Of a stretch of DNA of 64,000 bases, positions 53,533 to 61,766 are shown in pieces. Numbering within the stretch: position 1 is the first letter of the stretch; every line of letters begins with the position of its first letter. A model generated the notes under the pieces. It made no database searches. It was not told where the DNA came from and was given only the letters and a program-made list of their open reading frames with translations. A program made the position numbers and the translations under genes. This DNA is from Pseudomonas neuropathica (GTDB lineage: Bacteria > Pseudomonadota > Gammaproteobacteria > Pseudomonadales > Pseudomonadaceae), in NCBI RefSeq assembly GCF_015461835.1, contig NZ_JACOPX010000018.1, forward strand, positions 83,247-147,246, in the 5' to 3' direction.

Positions 53533-54489
53533 ATGAAAACAACACATCTCAAAAGACTCGGCGCGTTGGCGTTGATGGTGGCAGGGGCTACGACTCAGGT
53601 TCACGCCAGCGACCTGTTTCCCAACCTTCCAGCCAAGAACATCGGCGTGCAGGTGAAGATCCAGAACTTCACGGCCGCCGACGCCGCGCAGATCAAGTCG
53701 GCAGGCTTCGGTTTTGTCCGCTTCGGTGTGTGGAGCGACAGCCTGACAGCCAAGGCTTATCAGAAACAGGTCAGCGATGCCTTCGCCGCAGCCCAGTCTG
53801 CGGGCCTGCCGGTGTTGCTGACGGTCCGCGCGATCAAGGCGTTGCCCGCCACCTCGAGCGCCGAGCTGAGCACTGCCGGTGAAGGCTTCGCCAAAGCCGT
53901 GACGGGGCTGCAACAGTCGTACAGCGCGCAACTGGTGGCGATCGAGCTATGGAATGAGCCGGACCTGGAAACCTACTGGCCGACGCGCAATTTCGACACC
54001 ACGTTTGTGCCGTTCATGAGCGGCGTGTGCAAGGCGCTGCAGGAGCAGCCTCCATCGACACCCGTGATCGGTTACGGCTTCGCTCGCCCGCCTAGCGCAG
54101 GCTCGGCTGCAACCGTGGCGCTGAACCGCATCGTCAGCGAATACCCCAAATGCCTGAGCGCCGTGTCCTACCACCCCTACGGCATGACCGCCACGCAGAT
54201 CAGCAATGCGCAAAACTTTATTCAGCAAAACTTCCATCTGCCGGGAGTCATCAGTGAATGGGGCATCTCGGCGCTCGCCTCCAATGGTGGGCCTGAAGGA
54301 CAAGCGAGCAAGATCAACACGTTTATTGGCGATGTTAAAAAGCTCAATATTCCGCTGACGTCCATTTATGAATGGAAGAACAGTGATTCGGGCAGTAACG
54401 ACCGCGAGAAGAACTTCGGCCTGCTGACCTCTGACGGGCAGCCGAAACCGGCGCGTATGTCCGTCGAAGCCCTGTTGAACGCCCAGTAG
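53533..54489 (+). CDS. Secreted glycoside hydrolase, (beta/alpha)8 clan A type
   Basis: A 318-residue protein with a Sec signal (LALMVAGATTQVHA). The TIM-barrel hydrolase motifs are IELWNEPDLETYW (acid/base Glu142) and GVISEWGIS (nucleophile Glu242), with SYHPYG between, as in GH39/GH5-like enzymes such as PslG. It probably cuts the polysaccharide made by this locus, in the periplasm, helping release or chain-length control. Divergent from wzb. The ATG at 53533 gives a proper signal; GGGAGAG lies before it. Confidence 0.85.
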   Translation: MKTTHLKRLGALALMVAGATTQVHASDLFPNLPAKNIGVQVKIQNFTAADAAQIKSAGFGFVRFGVWSDSLTAKAYQKQVSDAFAAAQSAGLPVLLTVRAIKALPATSSAELSTAGEGFAKAVTGLQQSYSAQLVAIELWNEPDLETYWPTRNFDTTFVPFMSGVCKALQEQPPSTPVIGYGFARPPSAGSAATVALNRIVSEYPKCLSAVSYHPYGMTATQISNAQNFIQQNFHLPGVISEWGISALASNGGPEGQASKINTFIGDVKKLNIPLTSIYEWKNSDSGSNDREKNFGLLTSDGQPKPARMSVEALLNAQ

Positions 54490-54498
54490 CGCATGCAC

Positions 54499-54526
54499 AA
54501 CCGGCCTGTTCGCAGGTCGGTTGCTT
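54499..54526 (+). terminator. Hairpin terminator after the glycoside hydrolase
   Basis: AACCGGCCTG-TTCG-CAGGTCGGTT followed by GCTTT; a weak T run. Confidence 0.65.
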
Positions 54527-54691
54527 TGAACCTGTTGGCTGTTTTGGCATCGTATTCATCGATACCGCGTCCCGCCTTTCAAACAATCGTTTTCAGGTTG
54601 TTGCCGCGGGGGCCATCGATACACGTACCCGCCCTTGAGTGGCTGTCAGCGCTCGGGTAATGTCATCAGACCCATAGGACAGAGCACGCCC

Positions 54692-55618
54692 ATGACTTCC
54701 AAGCTGGAACAACTCAAACAATTCACCACCGTTGTTGCCGACACCGGCGACTTCGAAGCGATCGCCCGAGTCAAACCGGTCGACGCCACCACCAATCCGT
54801 CCCTGCTGCTCAAAGCGGCAGCCATTCCGGCCTACGCCGAGCTGCTGAATGCTTGCGTCAGCGACTGCAAGGGCGATGTCGGCCTGGCCAGCGACCGTTT
54901 CGGCGTCGCGGTCGGCCAGGAAATTCTCAAAGTGATCCCGGGCCGTATCTCCACTGAAGTGGATGCGCGTCTGTCGTTCGACAAGGACGCCGTGCTCAAA
55001 CGCGCGCATCGCTTGATCGAGCTGTACGACAAGGCCGGCATTGGCCGTGATCGCGTACTGATCAAGATCGCCTCGACCTGGGAAGGCATCCGCGCCGCCG
55101 AAGTGCTGGAGAAGGAAGGCATCCAGACCAACCTGACCCTGCTGTTCTCCTTCGCCCAGGCCGCCGCTTGCGCCGACGCTGGGGTGTTCCTGATTTCGCC
55201 ATTCGTCGGCCGCATCTACGACTGGTACAAGAAGGCCAACGGCAACGACTACACCGGCGCTGATGATCCGGGCGTGCAGTCGGTCACCCGCATCTACAAC
55301 TACTACAAGTCCAATGACTACAAAACCGTGGTCATGGGCGCGAGCTTCCGCAACCTCAATCAGATCGAGCAACTGGCCGGCTGCGACCGCCTGACCATCA
55401 GCCCGGACCTGATCGACAAGCTGGCGGCCGATACCGGCAAGCTGGAGCGCAAACTGGCACCGGGCAACGCCGGTGAAGCCCGTCTGAGCCTCAATGAAGC
55501 GCAGTTCCGCTGGTTGTCCAACGAAGACGCGATGGCTACCGAGAAACTGGCCGAGGGCATCCGTCAGTTTGCTCGCGACCAGGAGAAGCTTGAGGCGCTG
55601 TTGCAGGCCAAGCTGTGA
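54692..55618 (+). CDS. tal: Transaldolase
   Basis: A 308-residue TalB-type transaldolase of the pentose phosphate pathway. Signatures: VDATTNPSLLLKAAA at residues 31-45 and RVLIKIASTWEGIRAAEVLE, with the Schiff-base Lys in VLIKIAST near residue 130. Also present are PFVGRIYDW and VMGASFRNLNQI. ATG 54692 gives the family length. The adjacent rssC/rssB pair is the same as in P. aeruginosa (PA2796-PA2798 region, from memory). Confidence 0.97.
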   Translation: MTSKLEQLKQFTTVVADTGDFEAIARVKPVDATTNPSLLLKAAAIPAYAELLNACVSDCKGDVGLASDRFGVAVGQEILKVIPGRISTEVDARLSFDKDAVLKRAHRLIELYDKAGIGRDRVLIKIASTWEGIRAAEVLEKEGIQTNLTLLFSFAQAAACADAGVFLISPFVGRIYDWYKKANGNDYTGADDPGVQSVTRIYNYYKSNDYKTVVMGASFRNLNQIEQLAGCDRLTISPDLIDKLAADTGKLERKLAPGNAGEARLSLNEAQFRWLSNEDAMATEKLAEGIRQFARDQEKLEALLQAKL

Positions 55619-55640
55619 TTTGAGTGGGTGAAATGCAAAA

Positions 55641-55671
55641 AGGGCGAATCCTGGTGGATTCGCCCTTTTTT
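55641..55671 (+). terminator. Intrinsic terminator of tal
   Basis: AGGGCGAATCC-TGGT-GGATTCGCCCT then TTTTTTG. Confidence 0.92.
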
Positions 55672-55705
55672 GTGGGTGCTGGATAATTCCAGTGTTCTTG
55701 CGAGA

Positions 55706-55805
55706 GCTATCGCGAGCAGGCTCACTCCTACAAGGGATCTGTGGTCTGATCGCGATTGTGTGTCGAATGAAGAACCCTGTAGGAGTGAGCCTGCTCGCGA
55801 TAGGG
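55706..55805. repeat. REPIN (GTAGGAGTGAGC type)
   Basis: Left core TATCGCGAGCAGGCTCACTCC, right core GTAGGAGTGAGCCTGCTCGC in opposite orientation, about 55 bp between. Between the convergent tal and rssC genes. Confidence 0.88.
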
Positions 55806-55834
55806 CCAGCAGGCTCTACCCACATTTCAGGCCC

Positions 55835-56317
55835 TCAGTGTCTTTCGAGGGCATTCACCAGGTCATGAAATGCTTCACGATTGGAATCGTTCAGGCCCAT
55901 GAGGATCTTGTGCGCTTCAAGCACCTTGATCCGCACCACTTCTTCCGACTGATCCTGATCAGGCAGGTCGTCCAGGCACTCGGGGCACGGCACCGGGTGG
56001 TTGACGATGTTGAACACCTGCTCGAAACCCATCGATTGCAGCAGACGGGTGATGTCTTCGTGGGTGGTGACGACGGTCGGCAGCAGGCCGACCTTCTGCC
56101 GCGACAGGATCGACAGTTTGGCCAACAGGCCCAACGTCGTGCTGTCGATGCTGCGGGTTTCGGTCAAATCGATCACGATCGCGTTGAAATTCAGCGCGGT
56201 GAAGATTTTCTCAATAGTCGCATCCAACGCCGAACACAGGGTCAGGCGAACTTCACCGACGAACTTCAGGACGAAGGTGCCGTCCTGCTCGGCGAACTGG
56301 ATTCTACCGGTACTCAT
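55835..56317 (-). CDS. rssC: STAS-domain anti-sigma factor antagonist RssC
   Basis: A 160-residue protein with a STAS fold. The conserved phosphorylation-loop region is IDSTTLGLLAKLS near residues 57-69, following AIVIDLTETRS. The C-terminal extension has CPECLDDLPDQDQSEEVVRI. Its ATG shares a base with the stop of rssB (TAATG), so the two are coupled. RssB with a PP2C-like output and RssC form a partner-switch controlling sigma-S (RpoS) in Pseudomonas. The Ser in the DSTT loop is the probable target. Confidence 0.88.
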   Translation of the reverse strand: MSTGRIQFAEQDGTFVLKFVGEVRLTLCSALDATIEKIFTALNFNAIVIDLTETRSIDSTTLGLLAKLSILSRQKVGLLPTVVTTHEDITRLLQSMGFEQVFNIVNHPVPCPECLDDLPDQDQSEEVVRIKVLEAHKILMGLNDSNREAFHDLVNALERH

Positions 56318-57498
56318 TAAAGATTCCTGCTCAACACCAACAGGGCGATATCATCCGGCATCTCCCCTAGCGTGGCCAATCCAAACACTTGCCGCAGACC
56401 ATCCAGGCTGCCGCCCGCCGACTTCACCCGTTGAGGCAAAGCGGCTTCTTTTTCTTTGAGCGTAGGTTCTGGCAAAAGATCCAGAATGCCATCCGACATC
56501 AGCGTCAGGCTGAACGTCGGCGGCAGCTCAAGCACGTGGTCTTCGTAGGTGGCTTCATTGAAGAGCCCCACCGGCAGACCACGCCCTTCGAGATAACGAA
56601 CACTGTCAGGCGTGTACAACACAGGCAACGGCAGATGGCCGCCGATGCTATAGCTCAACAAACCGGTCTCCTCGTCGATGACTCCACCGACCATTGTGAC
56701 GTGTTTACCCAGCTTACAACTGATCAGCCCCCGGTTGATATGACCAAGGACTTCCGAAGGCTTGAATTCCGGCAATGTGCCGTTGCGCTTGGATTCGAAC
56801 AGCAAGCGCGTGGTCATGAACTTCAGCAGCACGGTGACGAAGGCTGAAGAGGCGCCATGCCCGGATACATCGGCCAGGTAAAACGCGACCCGGCGCTCGT
56901 CGACTCGGAAATAGTCGACAAAATCACCCGACAGGTACAGCGACGGGATGATCTGGTGCGCGAACTTGAACTCGTCAATGCTCCACGGGCTTTCCGGGAG
57001 CATGTTCATCTGCACCTGGCGACCGGCGTTCTGGTCTTCCTGGAGCAGGTTCAGACTGGCTTCAAGCTCACGGTTGGCCTTTTCCAGCTTCTCGCGGTAG
57101 CGCTGGTTTTCCAGCAGCAAGCGCGCACGATCGAGGGCCCGGCGCACAGAGTGCTCGAGCACAGCCAGATCTTCGAGAGGCTTGATCAGGTAATCCGCCG
57201 CGCCCAGGCGCAAGGCCTCGACCGCGTCGTTCATTACGCCGGCACCCGACACCACGATCACCGGCGTCTGCGGTGACCTCTCGGTGACCTGACGGATCAG
57301 TTCGAGACCGCCCATCTGCGGCATGCGCAGATCGCAGATGACCAACTCGGGCTGTTCTTGCTCGAATACCTGAAGACCCTGTTGGCCGTTGCTGGCCTGC
57401 AGGACGCTGAAACCACTGTCTTCCAAATAGGCCGCGAGGCTCGCGCGCACTACCTCGTCATCATCGATTATCAGCAGCGTGGCACTGGTTTTTGGCAT
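56317..57498 (-). CDS. rssB: Response regulator RssB with PP2C-type phosphatase output
   Basis: A 393-residue protein. Receiver domain at residues 8-120 (LLIIDDDEVVR; phospho-Asp in LVICDLRMPQMGG; KPL near 106). A helical linker (about 125-165, coiled-coil) precedes a SpoIIE/PP2C phosphatase domain with YLADVSGHGASSAFVTVLL and SDGILDLLPEPT metal ligands. In Pseudomonas RssB adapts RpoS to ClpXP proteolysis and its output interacts with RssC. ATG 57498 gives the family length; a longer frame to 57684 is not supported. It is divergent from the PilZ gene. Confidence 0.92.
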   Translation of the reverse strand: MPKTSATLLIIDDDEVVRASLAAYLEDSGFSVLQASNGQQGLQVFEQEQPELVICDLRMPQMGGLELIRQVTERSPQTPVIVVSGAGVMNDAVEALRLGAADYLIKPLEDLAVLEHSVRRALDRARLLLENQRYREKLEKANRELEASLNLLQEDQNAGRQVQMNMLPESPWSIDEFKFAHQIIPSLYLSGDFVDYFRVDERRVAFYLADVSGHGASSAFVTVLLKFMTTRLLFESKRNGTLPEFKPSEVLGHINRGLISCKLGKHVTMVGGVIDEETGLLSYSIGGHLPLPVLYTPDSVRYLEGRGLPVGLFNEATYEDHVLELPPTFSLTLMSDGILDLLPEPTLKEKEAALPQRVKSAGGSLDGLRQVFGLATLGEMPDDIALLVLSRNL

Positions 57499-57773
57499 GT
57501 GGGCAAACGGCGCCAGAATTAGGTTGGCGTAGTTGGCGGGGCATTTGGCCCTGCGCAGACTACTGGATTCGCTTTCTAGCCTCTCTGCTGCACCGCTTTC
57601 GAGCATTGGCTGCAAACGCGGTTGCACCAGAGGTGCCCTTCTAAGGCGCAGACGGTACTCCCATCCGCAGAGCGTTTCAAGCATGCGCCGATGGTCGCTT
57701 GACGACTTTACTTGTCAAATCACCGAGAGTTATAAGAACAGCTCAAACCGTAACCCAATGGAAGGACGAACCT

Positions 57774-58073
57774 ATGAGTCAAACCAGTCGGGACTACAGC
57801 GAAAAGCGCGATTTCATCCGCATGCGGGTCGATGCCGATGTCGTGTTGATTCATGAAGGTGATGAAGTTTCAGGGGTGTGCATCGACCTCTCCAGCAGCG
57901 GCATGCAGGTCGAAGCGCCGCGCCAGTTCGCGGTCGGCGACCGTTTGAGCGTACGCATCGACTCCGACCACGCGGCTCTCACTGGCCTTGAGGCCGAGAC
58001 TGAAGTGGTCTGGATTCGAGCACAGGATGACGGCGGCCAGAAACTCGGTCTGACCATCCTGAAGATGAAATAG
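57774..58073 (+). CDS. PilZ-domain c-di-GMP-binding protein
   Basis: A 99-residue single-domain PilZ protein. N-terminal RDFIRMRV holds the RxxxR-type ligand arginines, and CIDLSSSGMQVEAP is the DxSxxG motif. It should bind cyclic di-GMP. ATG 57774 follows GGAAGGACG. It is divergent from rssB with a 275-bp gap in which no gene is seen, and has its own terminator. Confidence 0.93.
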   Translation: MSQTSRDYSEKRDFIRMRVDADVVLIHEGDEVSGVCIDLSSSGMQVEAPRQFAVGDRLSVRIDSDHAALTGLEAETEVVWIRAQDDGGQKLGLTILKMK

Positions 58074-58084
58074 CTGCACACAAA

Positions 58085-58115
58085 AAAGGCGACCCTGAGG
58101 TCGCCTTTGTTTTTA
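58085..58115. terminator. Bidirectional intrinsic terminator
   Basis: AAAGGCGACC-CTGA-GGTCGCCTTT then GTTTTT, between PilZ and mlaA. Confidence 0.92.
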
Positions 58116-58125
58116 CCGGTCGAGA

Positions 58126-58815
58126 TTAAAAATCGTCTTCGACCTGGCCATCCTTCACTTTGAACTCGCGGTTCTGCAAGTAAGCGTTGCGGATGAAGGT
58201 GTACTTGTCGCCGCTGATCAGCTTCTCGCTCGACAGCAGGCTCGCGCGGGTGTCGACGATGTTCAGGCCGAAGATCGAATTACGCGCCGGCACGTCGTCG
58301 ATGTAGCGGTACATACCGGTGTAGCTGTCGACGTATTTCGACGGTGCATCACGCAGGGTGCTTGGGCCGAGCAATGGCAGCATTACATACGGACCGCTGC
58401 CGACGCCCCAGTAACCGAGGGTCTGGCCAAAATCTTCATCGCTGCGGTTCAGGCCCATTTTGGTCCCGACATCAAAGAAGCCGAGCAGACCGAACGTGGT
58501 GTTGAAGATCAGACGTGCAGTGTCGACGCCAGCGGCAGCCGGTTTGGCCTGCAGGATGTTGTTGGCCAGGTTGGTGACGTCACCGACGTTGCGGAACATG
58601 TTGTGAATGCCGTCTTCAAGGAACTGCGGTGTAACGAACTCATAGCCCTGCGCCAATGGCTTCAGCGCGTAGGTGTCAACGAAGTCGTTGAACTGGAAGA
58701 TCGGACGGTTGACGCTTTCCCAAGGGTCTTCTTCCGTTGCCGCCTGAGAGGCAAACGGGGCCAGCAACAGGCCGGCACATACACAAAGCTGAGCGAGCGG
58801 ATTGCTCCAGCGCAT
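58126..58815 (-). CDS. mlaA: MlaA (VacJ) phospholipid-retrograde-transport protein
   Basis: A 229-residue outer-membrane component of the Mla system that removes surface phospholipids. Motifs: EDPWESVNRPIFQFNDFVD, FLEDGIHNMFRNVGDV, FNTTFGLLGFFDVGTKMG and GYWGVGSGPYVMLPLLGPS. As in other pseudomonads the signal (FASQAATEEDPW) lacks a lipobox Cys, so it is probably not acylated. It ends against the PilZ terminator. Confidence 0.95.
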   Translation of the reverse strand: MRWSNPLAQLCVCAGLLLAPFASQAATEEDPWESVNRPIFQFNDFVDTYALKPLAQGYEFVTPQFLEDGIHNMFRNVGDVTNLANNILQAKPAAAGVDTARLIFNTTFGLLGFFDVGTKMGLNRSDEDFGQTLGYWGVGSGPYVMLPLLGPSTLRDAPSKYVDSYTGMYRYIDDVPARNSIFGLNIVDTRASLLSSEKLISGDKYTFIRNAYLQNREFKVKDGQVEDDF

Positions 58816-59012
58816 AGAAAAACTCCTTGGAATGGTACTGTCGCGGACCTCTGGGTCCGGGTATTCAGGTCGCTAGTATAAGCGCAAAAGCCCGTTTGGA
58901 CAGTCTGCGCAATGAAGCAGTCTGTAGGACGCTTCACGCGTCGCCTTCACACCGCTGTCATCCAACTGTCACTGAGACGCCCTAGCCTGATCGTTATTTC
59001 AGGGACGTTGCC

Positions 59013-59633
59013 ATGACACACGCCGAAACCTTGCCCGTCGCCGCCCCCAGCCTGACGGCCGTACTGTTCGGACTCAGCGGTTGTCTGGTGGATTTCGGTG
59101 CTCGCGCCCGGCAACAGACGATCACCCTGCCCGAGCATGCCGAGCCCACACCCGGCGCACTCGACAGCCTGCACAGCCTGCAGCGCCAGCAGATTCCCTG
59201 CGCCTGGCTGGATGAATTGCCCCCGCCCCTCGCGCAAGCGTTGTCGGCCTCGCTGCCGGCGTGGATCACGCCTGCGCAACATTCGGCAACAATCAACCCA
59301 TGGCCCGCCCCGAACGCCTGTTGGCAAGCATTGATGACGCTGAACGTCGGCAGCCTGGACGGTTGCGTGCTGGTCAGTGGCGAACCGCGCCTGCTGGAAG
59401 CTGGACTGAATGCCGGCCTGTGGACCATCGGCCTCGCCTCCTGCGGCTCGCTCTGCGGCCTGGCGCCTCAGGAATGGCAAGCCTTGAGCCAGAAAGAACG
59501 CGAACACTTGCGTGGCAAGGCCACCGTGCAGTTATTCGGGCTGGGCGTGCATTCGGTCATCGATCACTTGGGCGAACTCGACACCTGCCTGGCCGACATC
59601 AGCCTGCGCCGGCTCAAAGGCGAAAAGCCCTGA
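59013..59633 (+). CDS. HAD-fold phosphonatase-like protein lacking the catalytic aspartate
   Basis: A 206-residue protein resembling phosphonoacetaldehyde-hydrolase-like HAD proteins (start TAVLFGLSGCLVDFGARARQ). In active members the first motif reads FDxxGT; here it is FGLSGC, so the nucleophile Asp is Gly20. The later segment SGEPRLLEAGLNAGLWTIGL keeps the motif IV region without the usual acidic pair. It is probably catalytically dead, perhaps a binding or regulatory protein. No phosphonate genes are near. The rest of the fold is intact, so it is not an obvious pseudogene. Confidence 0.78.
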   Translation: MTHAETLPVAAPSLTAVLFGLSGCLVDFGARARQQTITLPEHAEPTPGALDSLHSLQRQQIPCAWLDELPPPLAQALSASLPAWITPAQHSATINPWPAPNACWQALMTLNVGSLDGCVLVSGEPRLLEAGLNAGLWTIGLASCGSLCGLAPQEWQALSQKEREHLRGKATVQLFGLGVHSVIDHLGELDTCLADISLRRLKGEKP

Positions 59634-59741
59634 TCGGGATCATGCAGGTTTGACGGGAGTGGATTAATCTAAAGGTCAGCCATAGACCTTTGGCGCGCGG
59701 CTGCGGTCAATGCCAGTGCCTATTGATAAAAGGAAAACACC

Positions 59742-60005
59742 ATGCCCGCCCAAGAACTGCAAGAACAACTGAATGCCCTGCGCGAGCAACTGGAGCAGAA
59801 TCCGCCGCTGTCGGAAGTCGAACGTGAGGACCTGCGTGCGCTGATGGCGCAGATTGAATCCGAAATTCAACTGGAAAGCGCCACGCAAGACGCCAGCATT
59901 GCCGATGGCGTGAATCTGGCGGTTGAACGCTTCGAAGTCGAACACCCGGCCATCGCCGGCACCCTGCGCAACATCGTTAACGCGCTGGGCAGCATGGGGA
60001 TCTGA
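59742..60005 (+). CDS. DUF4404-family protein
   Basis: An 87-residue helical, acidic protein with the DUF4404 pattern: LQEQLNALREQLEQNPPLSE, VEREDLRALMAQIESEIQLE and ERFEVEHPAIAGTLRNIVNA. Function unknown. AAAGGAAAACACC precedes the ATG, and a strong terminator follows. Confidence 0.88.
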   Translation: MPAQELQEQLNALREQLEQNPPLSEVEREDLRALMAQIESEIQLESATQDASIADGVNLAVERFEVEHPAIAGTLRNIVNALGSMGI

Positions 60006-60020
60006 TTCCCCGCCTTACAA

Positions 60021-60052
60021 AAAAGCCCTGCCATCACTGGCAGGGCTTTTTC
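60021..60052 (+). terminator. Intrinsic terminator
   Basis: AAAAGCCCTGCCA-TCAC-TGGCAGGGCTTTT then TCATTT. Confidence 0.92.
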
Positions 60053-60074
60053 ATTTCAACTTTGGCAATGCGTT

Positions 60075-60169
60075 CCCCTGTAGGAGTGAGCCTGCTCGCG
60101 ATAGCGGTGAGCCAGTTGACGATGATGTTAACTGACACACCGCTATCGCGAGCAGGCTCACTCCTACAG
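60075..60169. repeat. REPIN (GTAGGAGTGAGC type)
   Basis: Left arm CCTGTAGGAGTGAGCCTGC, right arm GCAGGCTCACTCCTACAG, about 50 bp between. It abuts the queF stop. Confidence 0.9.
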
Positions 60170-60176
60170 TTGATCT

Positions 60177-61007
60177 TTATTGACGTACGAGCCGGTGGTT
60201 CGGCAGCTGTACGCTTTCGGTGCTGCGATATGGGTTGATGTCCAATCCACCGCGACGCACGTAGCGCGCAAACACCGTCAGTTTTTCTGGTTTCAGCAGA
60301 CGCTGCAGATCCAGGAAAATCCGCTCCACACACTGCTCATGGAAGTCCGAGTGCTGGCGGAAGCTGACGATGTATTCCAGCAGACTCGCATGATCCAGCG
60401 CCGAACCACGGTATTCCACCACCACACTGCCCCAGTCCGGCTGACTGGTCACCGGGCAATTGGATTTGAGCAGATGGCTATACACCGTCTCCTCGACAAT
60501 CCGCGAATCATCGCAACGCAGCAATTCCGGGCGCGGATGCTCATAGTTGCTGACACTGATATCCAGATCATCGATGCACACGCCGGGCAGCGCCACGACG
60601 CCTTCTGCTTCGACGTCCTTCAAGCTGCGTACCCGCACGCCCACCGGTTTACCGGCGGCGGCCGACAAATCCTTGACCAGCGTCGCCTCCAATGCGGCAA
60701 CATCGGCAAACGGCGTCTGGTTCAACGAATTCAAATACAGCTTGAACGACTTCGATTCGATGATGTTCGGCGAATCCGCCGGGATGCTGAATTCGCCAAT
60801 CGCCACCACCGGCTTGCCCGACGGCAGCAGCCACGACAGCTCGAAGCAGTTCCAGAAATCCACACCTTTATACGGCAGGGTTTCGGCGGTCAGGCCCAGT
60901 TCGGCCCATTTCGCGGTGCGCGGAATCGGGAACAGCAGGGACGGCGTGTATGTGGCGATGTATTCGCTGGATTTGCCCAGCGGCGAATGTTCGGCTGCGG
61001 GATGCAT
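60177..61007 (-). CDS. queF: NADPH-dependent 7-cyano-7-deazaguanine reductase QueF
   Basis: A 276-residue bimodular QueF that reduces preQ0 to preQ1 in queuosine synthesis. QueF motif ESKSFKLYLNSLNQTPF near residues 90-107, N-terminal FELSWLLPSGKPVVAIGEF and the catalytic-Cys region KSNCPVTSQPDWG (Cys near 187). The partner half is at HEQCVERIFLDL. ATG 61007 gives the expected Pseudomonas start MHPAAEHSPLGKS. Next to mlaA and copper-sensing genes but functionally separate. Confidence 0.96.
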   Translation of the reverse strand: MHPAAEHSPLGKSSEYIATYTPSLLFPIPRTAKWAELGLTAETLPYKGVDFWNCFELSWLLPSGKPVVAIGEFSIPADSPNIIESKSFKLYLNSLNQTPFADVAALEATLVKDLSAAAGKPVGVRVRSLKDVEAEGVVALPGVCIDDLDISVSNYEHPRPELLRCDDSRIVEETVYSHLLKSNCPVTSQPDWGSVVVEYRGSALDHASLLEYIVSFRQHSDFHEQCVERIFLDLQRLLKPEKLTVFARYVRRGGLDINPYRSTESVQLPNHRLVRQ

Positions 61008-61068
61008 GACGGAAACCTGACTGAAGAATCAGCGGATTCTACCAGTCTTTGCCCGCGCCTTTGAGTGC

Positions 61069-61602
61069 TTACTGACTGACCGTCAGTTTGCCGACCATGC
61101 CCGCCTGATAATGCCCGGGAATATTGCAGGCGAATTCCAGGCTGGTCGCCTTGCTGAAGGTCCAGGTCAGCTCGGCAGTTTTGCCCGGCTCGACCAACAC
61201 GCTATTGGGGTCATCGTGCTTCATGCCGTGGCCCATCGCTGCGTGATCCATGCCAGCCATGTCGTGGGACATTTCCTTCATACCGGTAGGCGTAAGCATG
61301 CCGCTTTGCTGCATCTGCAGCATTTCCTGCTGGTGTTTGGCGTGCATCGCTGCGTCACCGAGATTGAATTCGTGCAACAACTGGCCTTTATTCACCAGCA
61401 CAAAACGAACGGTCTCACCGGCCTTGATCTGAATCGCCTTGGGGTCGAACGACATGTCGTTCAACACCACTTCAATGCTGCGTGTGGCATTGGCGGCAGG
61501 TGCTGGCTGGCCAAAATCGTAGGTGTGAGCTGGCGCGGCCCACACTGGCGAACTCAGCGCCAACAGACAGGCAGCCAACGTCAGGGATTGGCGTAAAAAC
61601 AT
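61069..61602 (-). CDS. Periplasmic cupredoxin (CopI-like copper-binding protein)
   Basis: A 177-residue protein: signal peptide (LLALSSPVWA), then a cupredoxin fold with the copper ligands His in GQLLHEFNLG, Cys in FACNIPGHYQAGM, and the following His and Met. A Met/His-rich insert near residues 105-135 (MSHDMAGMDHAAMGHGMKHD) resembles that of CopA. It probably buffers or oxidises copper in the periplasm. Divergent from copR, with an 8-bp inverted repeat between. Confidence 0.93.
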   Translation of the reverse strand: MFLRQSLTLAACLLALSSPVWAAPAHTYDFGQPAPAANATRSIEVVLNDMSFDPKAIQIKAGETVRFVLVNKGQLLHEFNLGDAAMHAKHQQEMLQMQQSGMLTPTGMKEMSHDMAGMDHAAMGHGMKHDDPNSVLVEPGKTAELTWTFSKATSLEFACNIPGHYQAGMVGKLTVSQ

Positions 61603-61666
61603 GGTCGTTCTCCAACAAGATAAGGTTCAGCCTGTGGGAAACTTTAGCCGGCCGGCGCTGGCATCT

Positions 61667-61697
61667 ACCTGACAGGCAGATTACAACTTTGTCAGGT
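61667..61697. promoter_or_regulatory. Inverted repeat between cupredoxin and copR, candidate CopR box
   Basis: ACCTGACA at 61667-61674 and its exact complement TGTCAGGT at 61690-61697, 15 bases apart, in the shared divergent promoter region. Its use by CopR is inferred. Confidence 0.55.
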
Positions 61698-61766
61698 TGG
61701 CGCCTGTCGCCTGCTCTCAAGGTATAAAGCTTTCGTTTCTACACCCCGAACAAAACCGAGTCGCCC

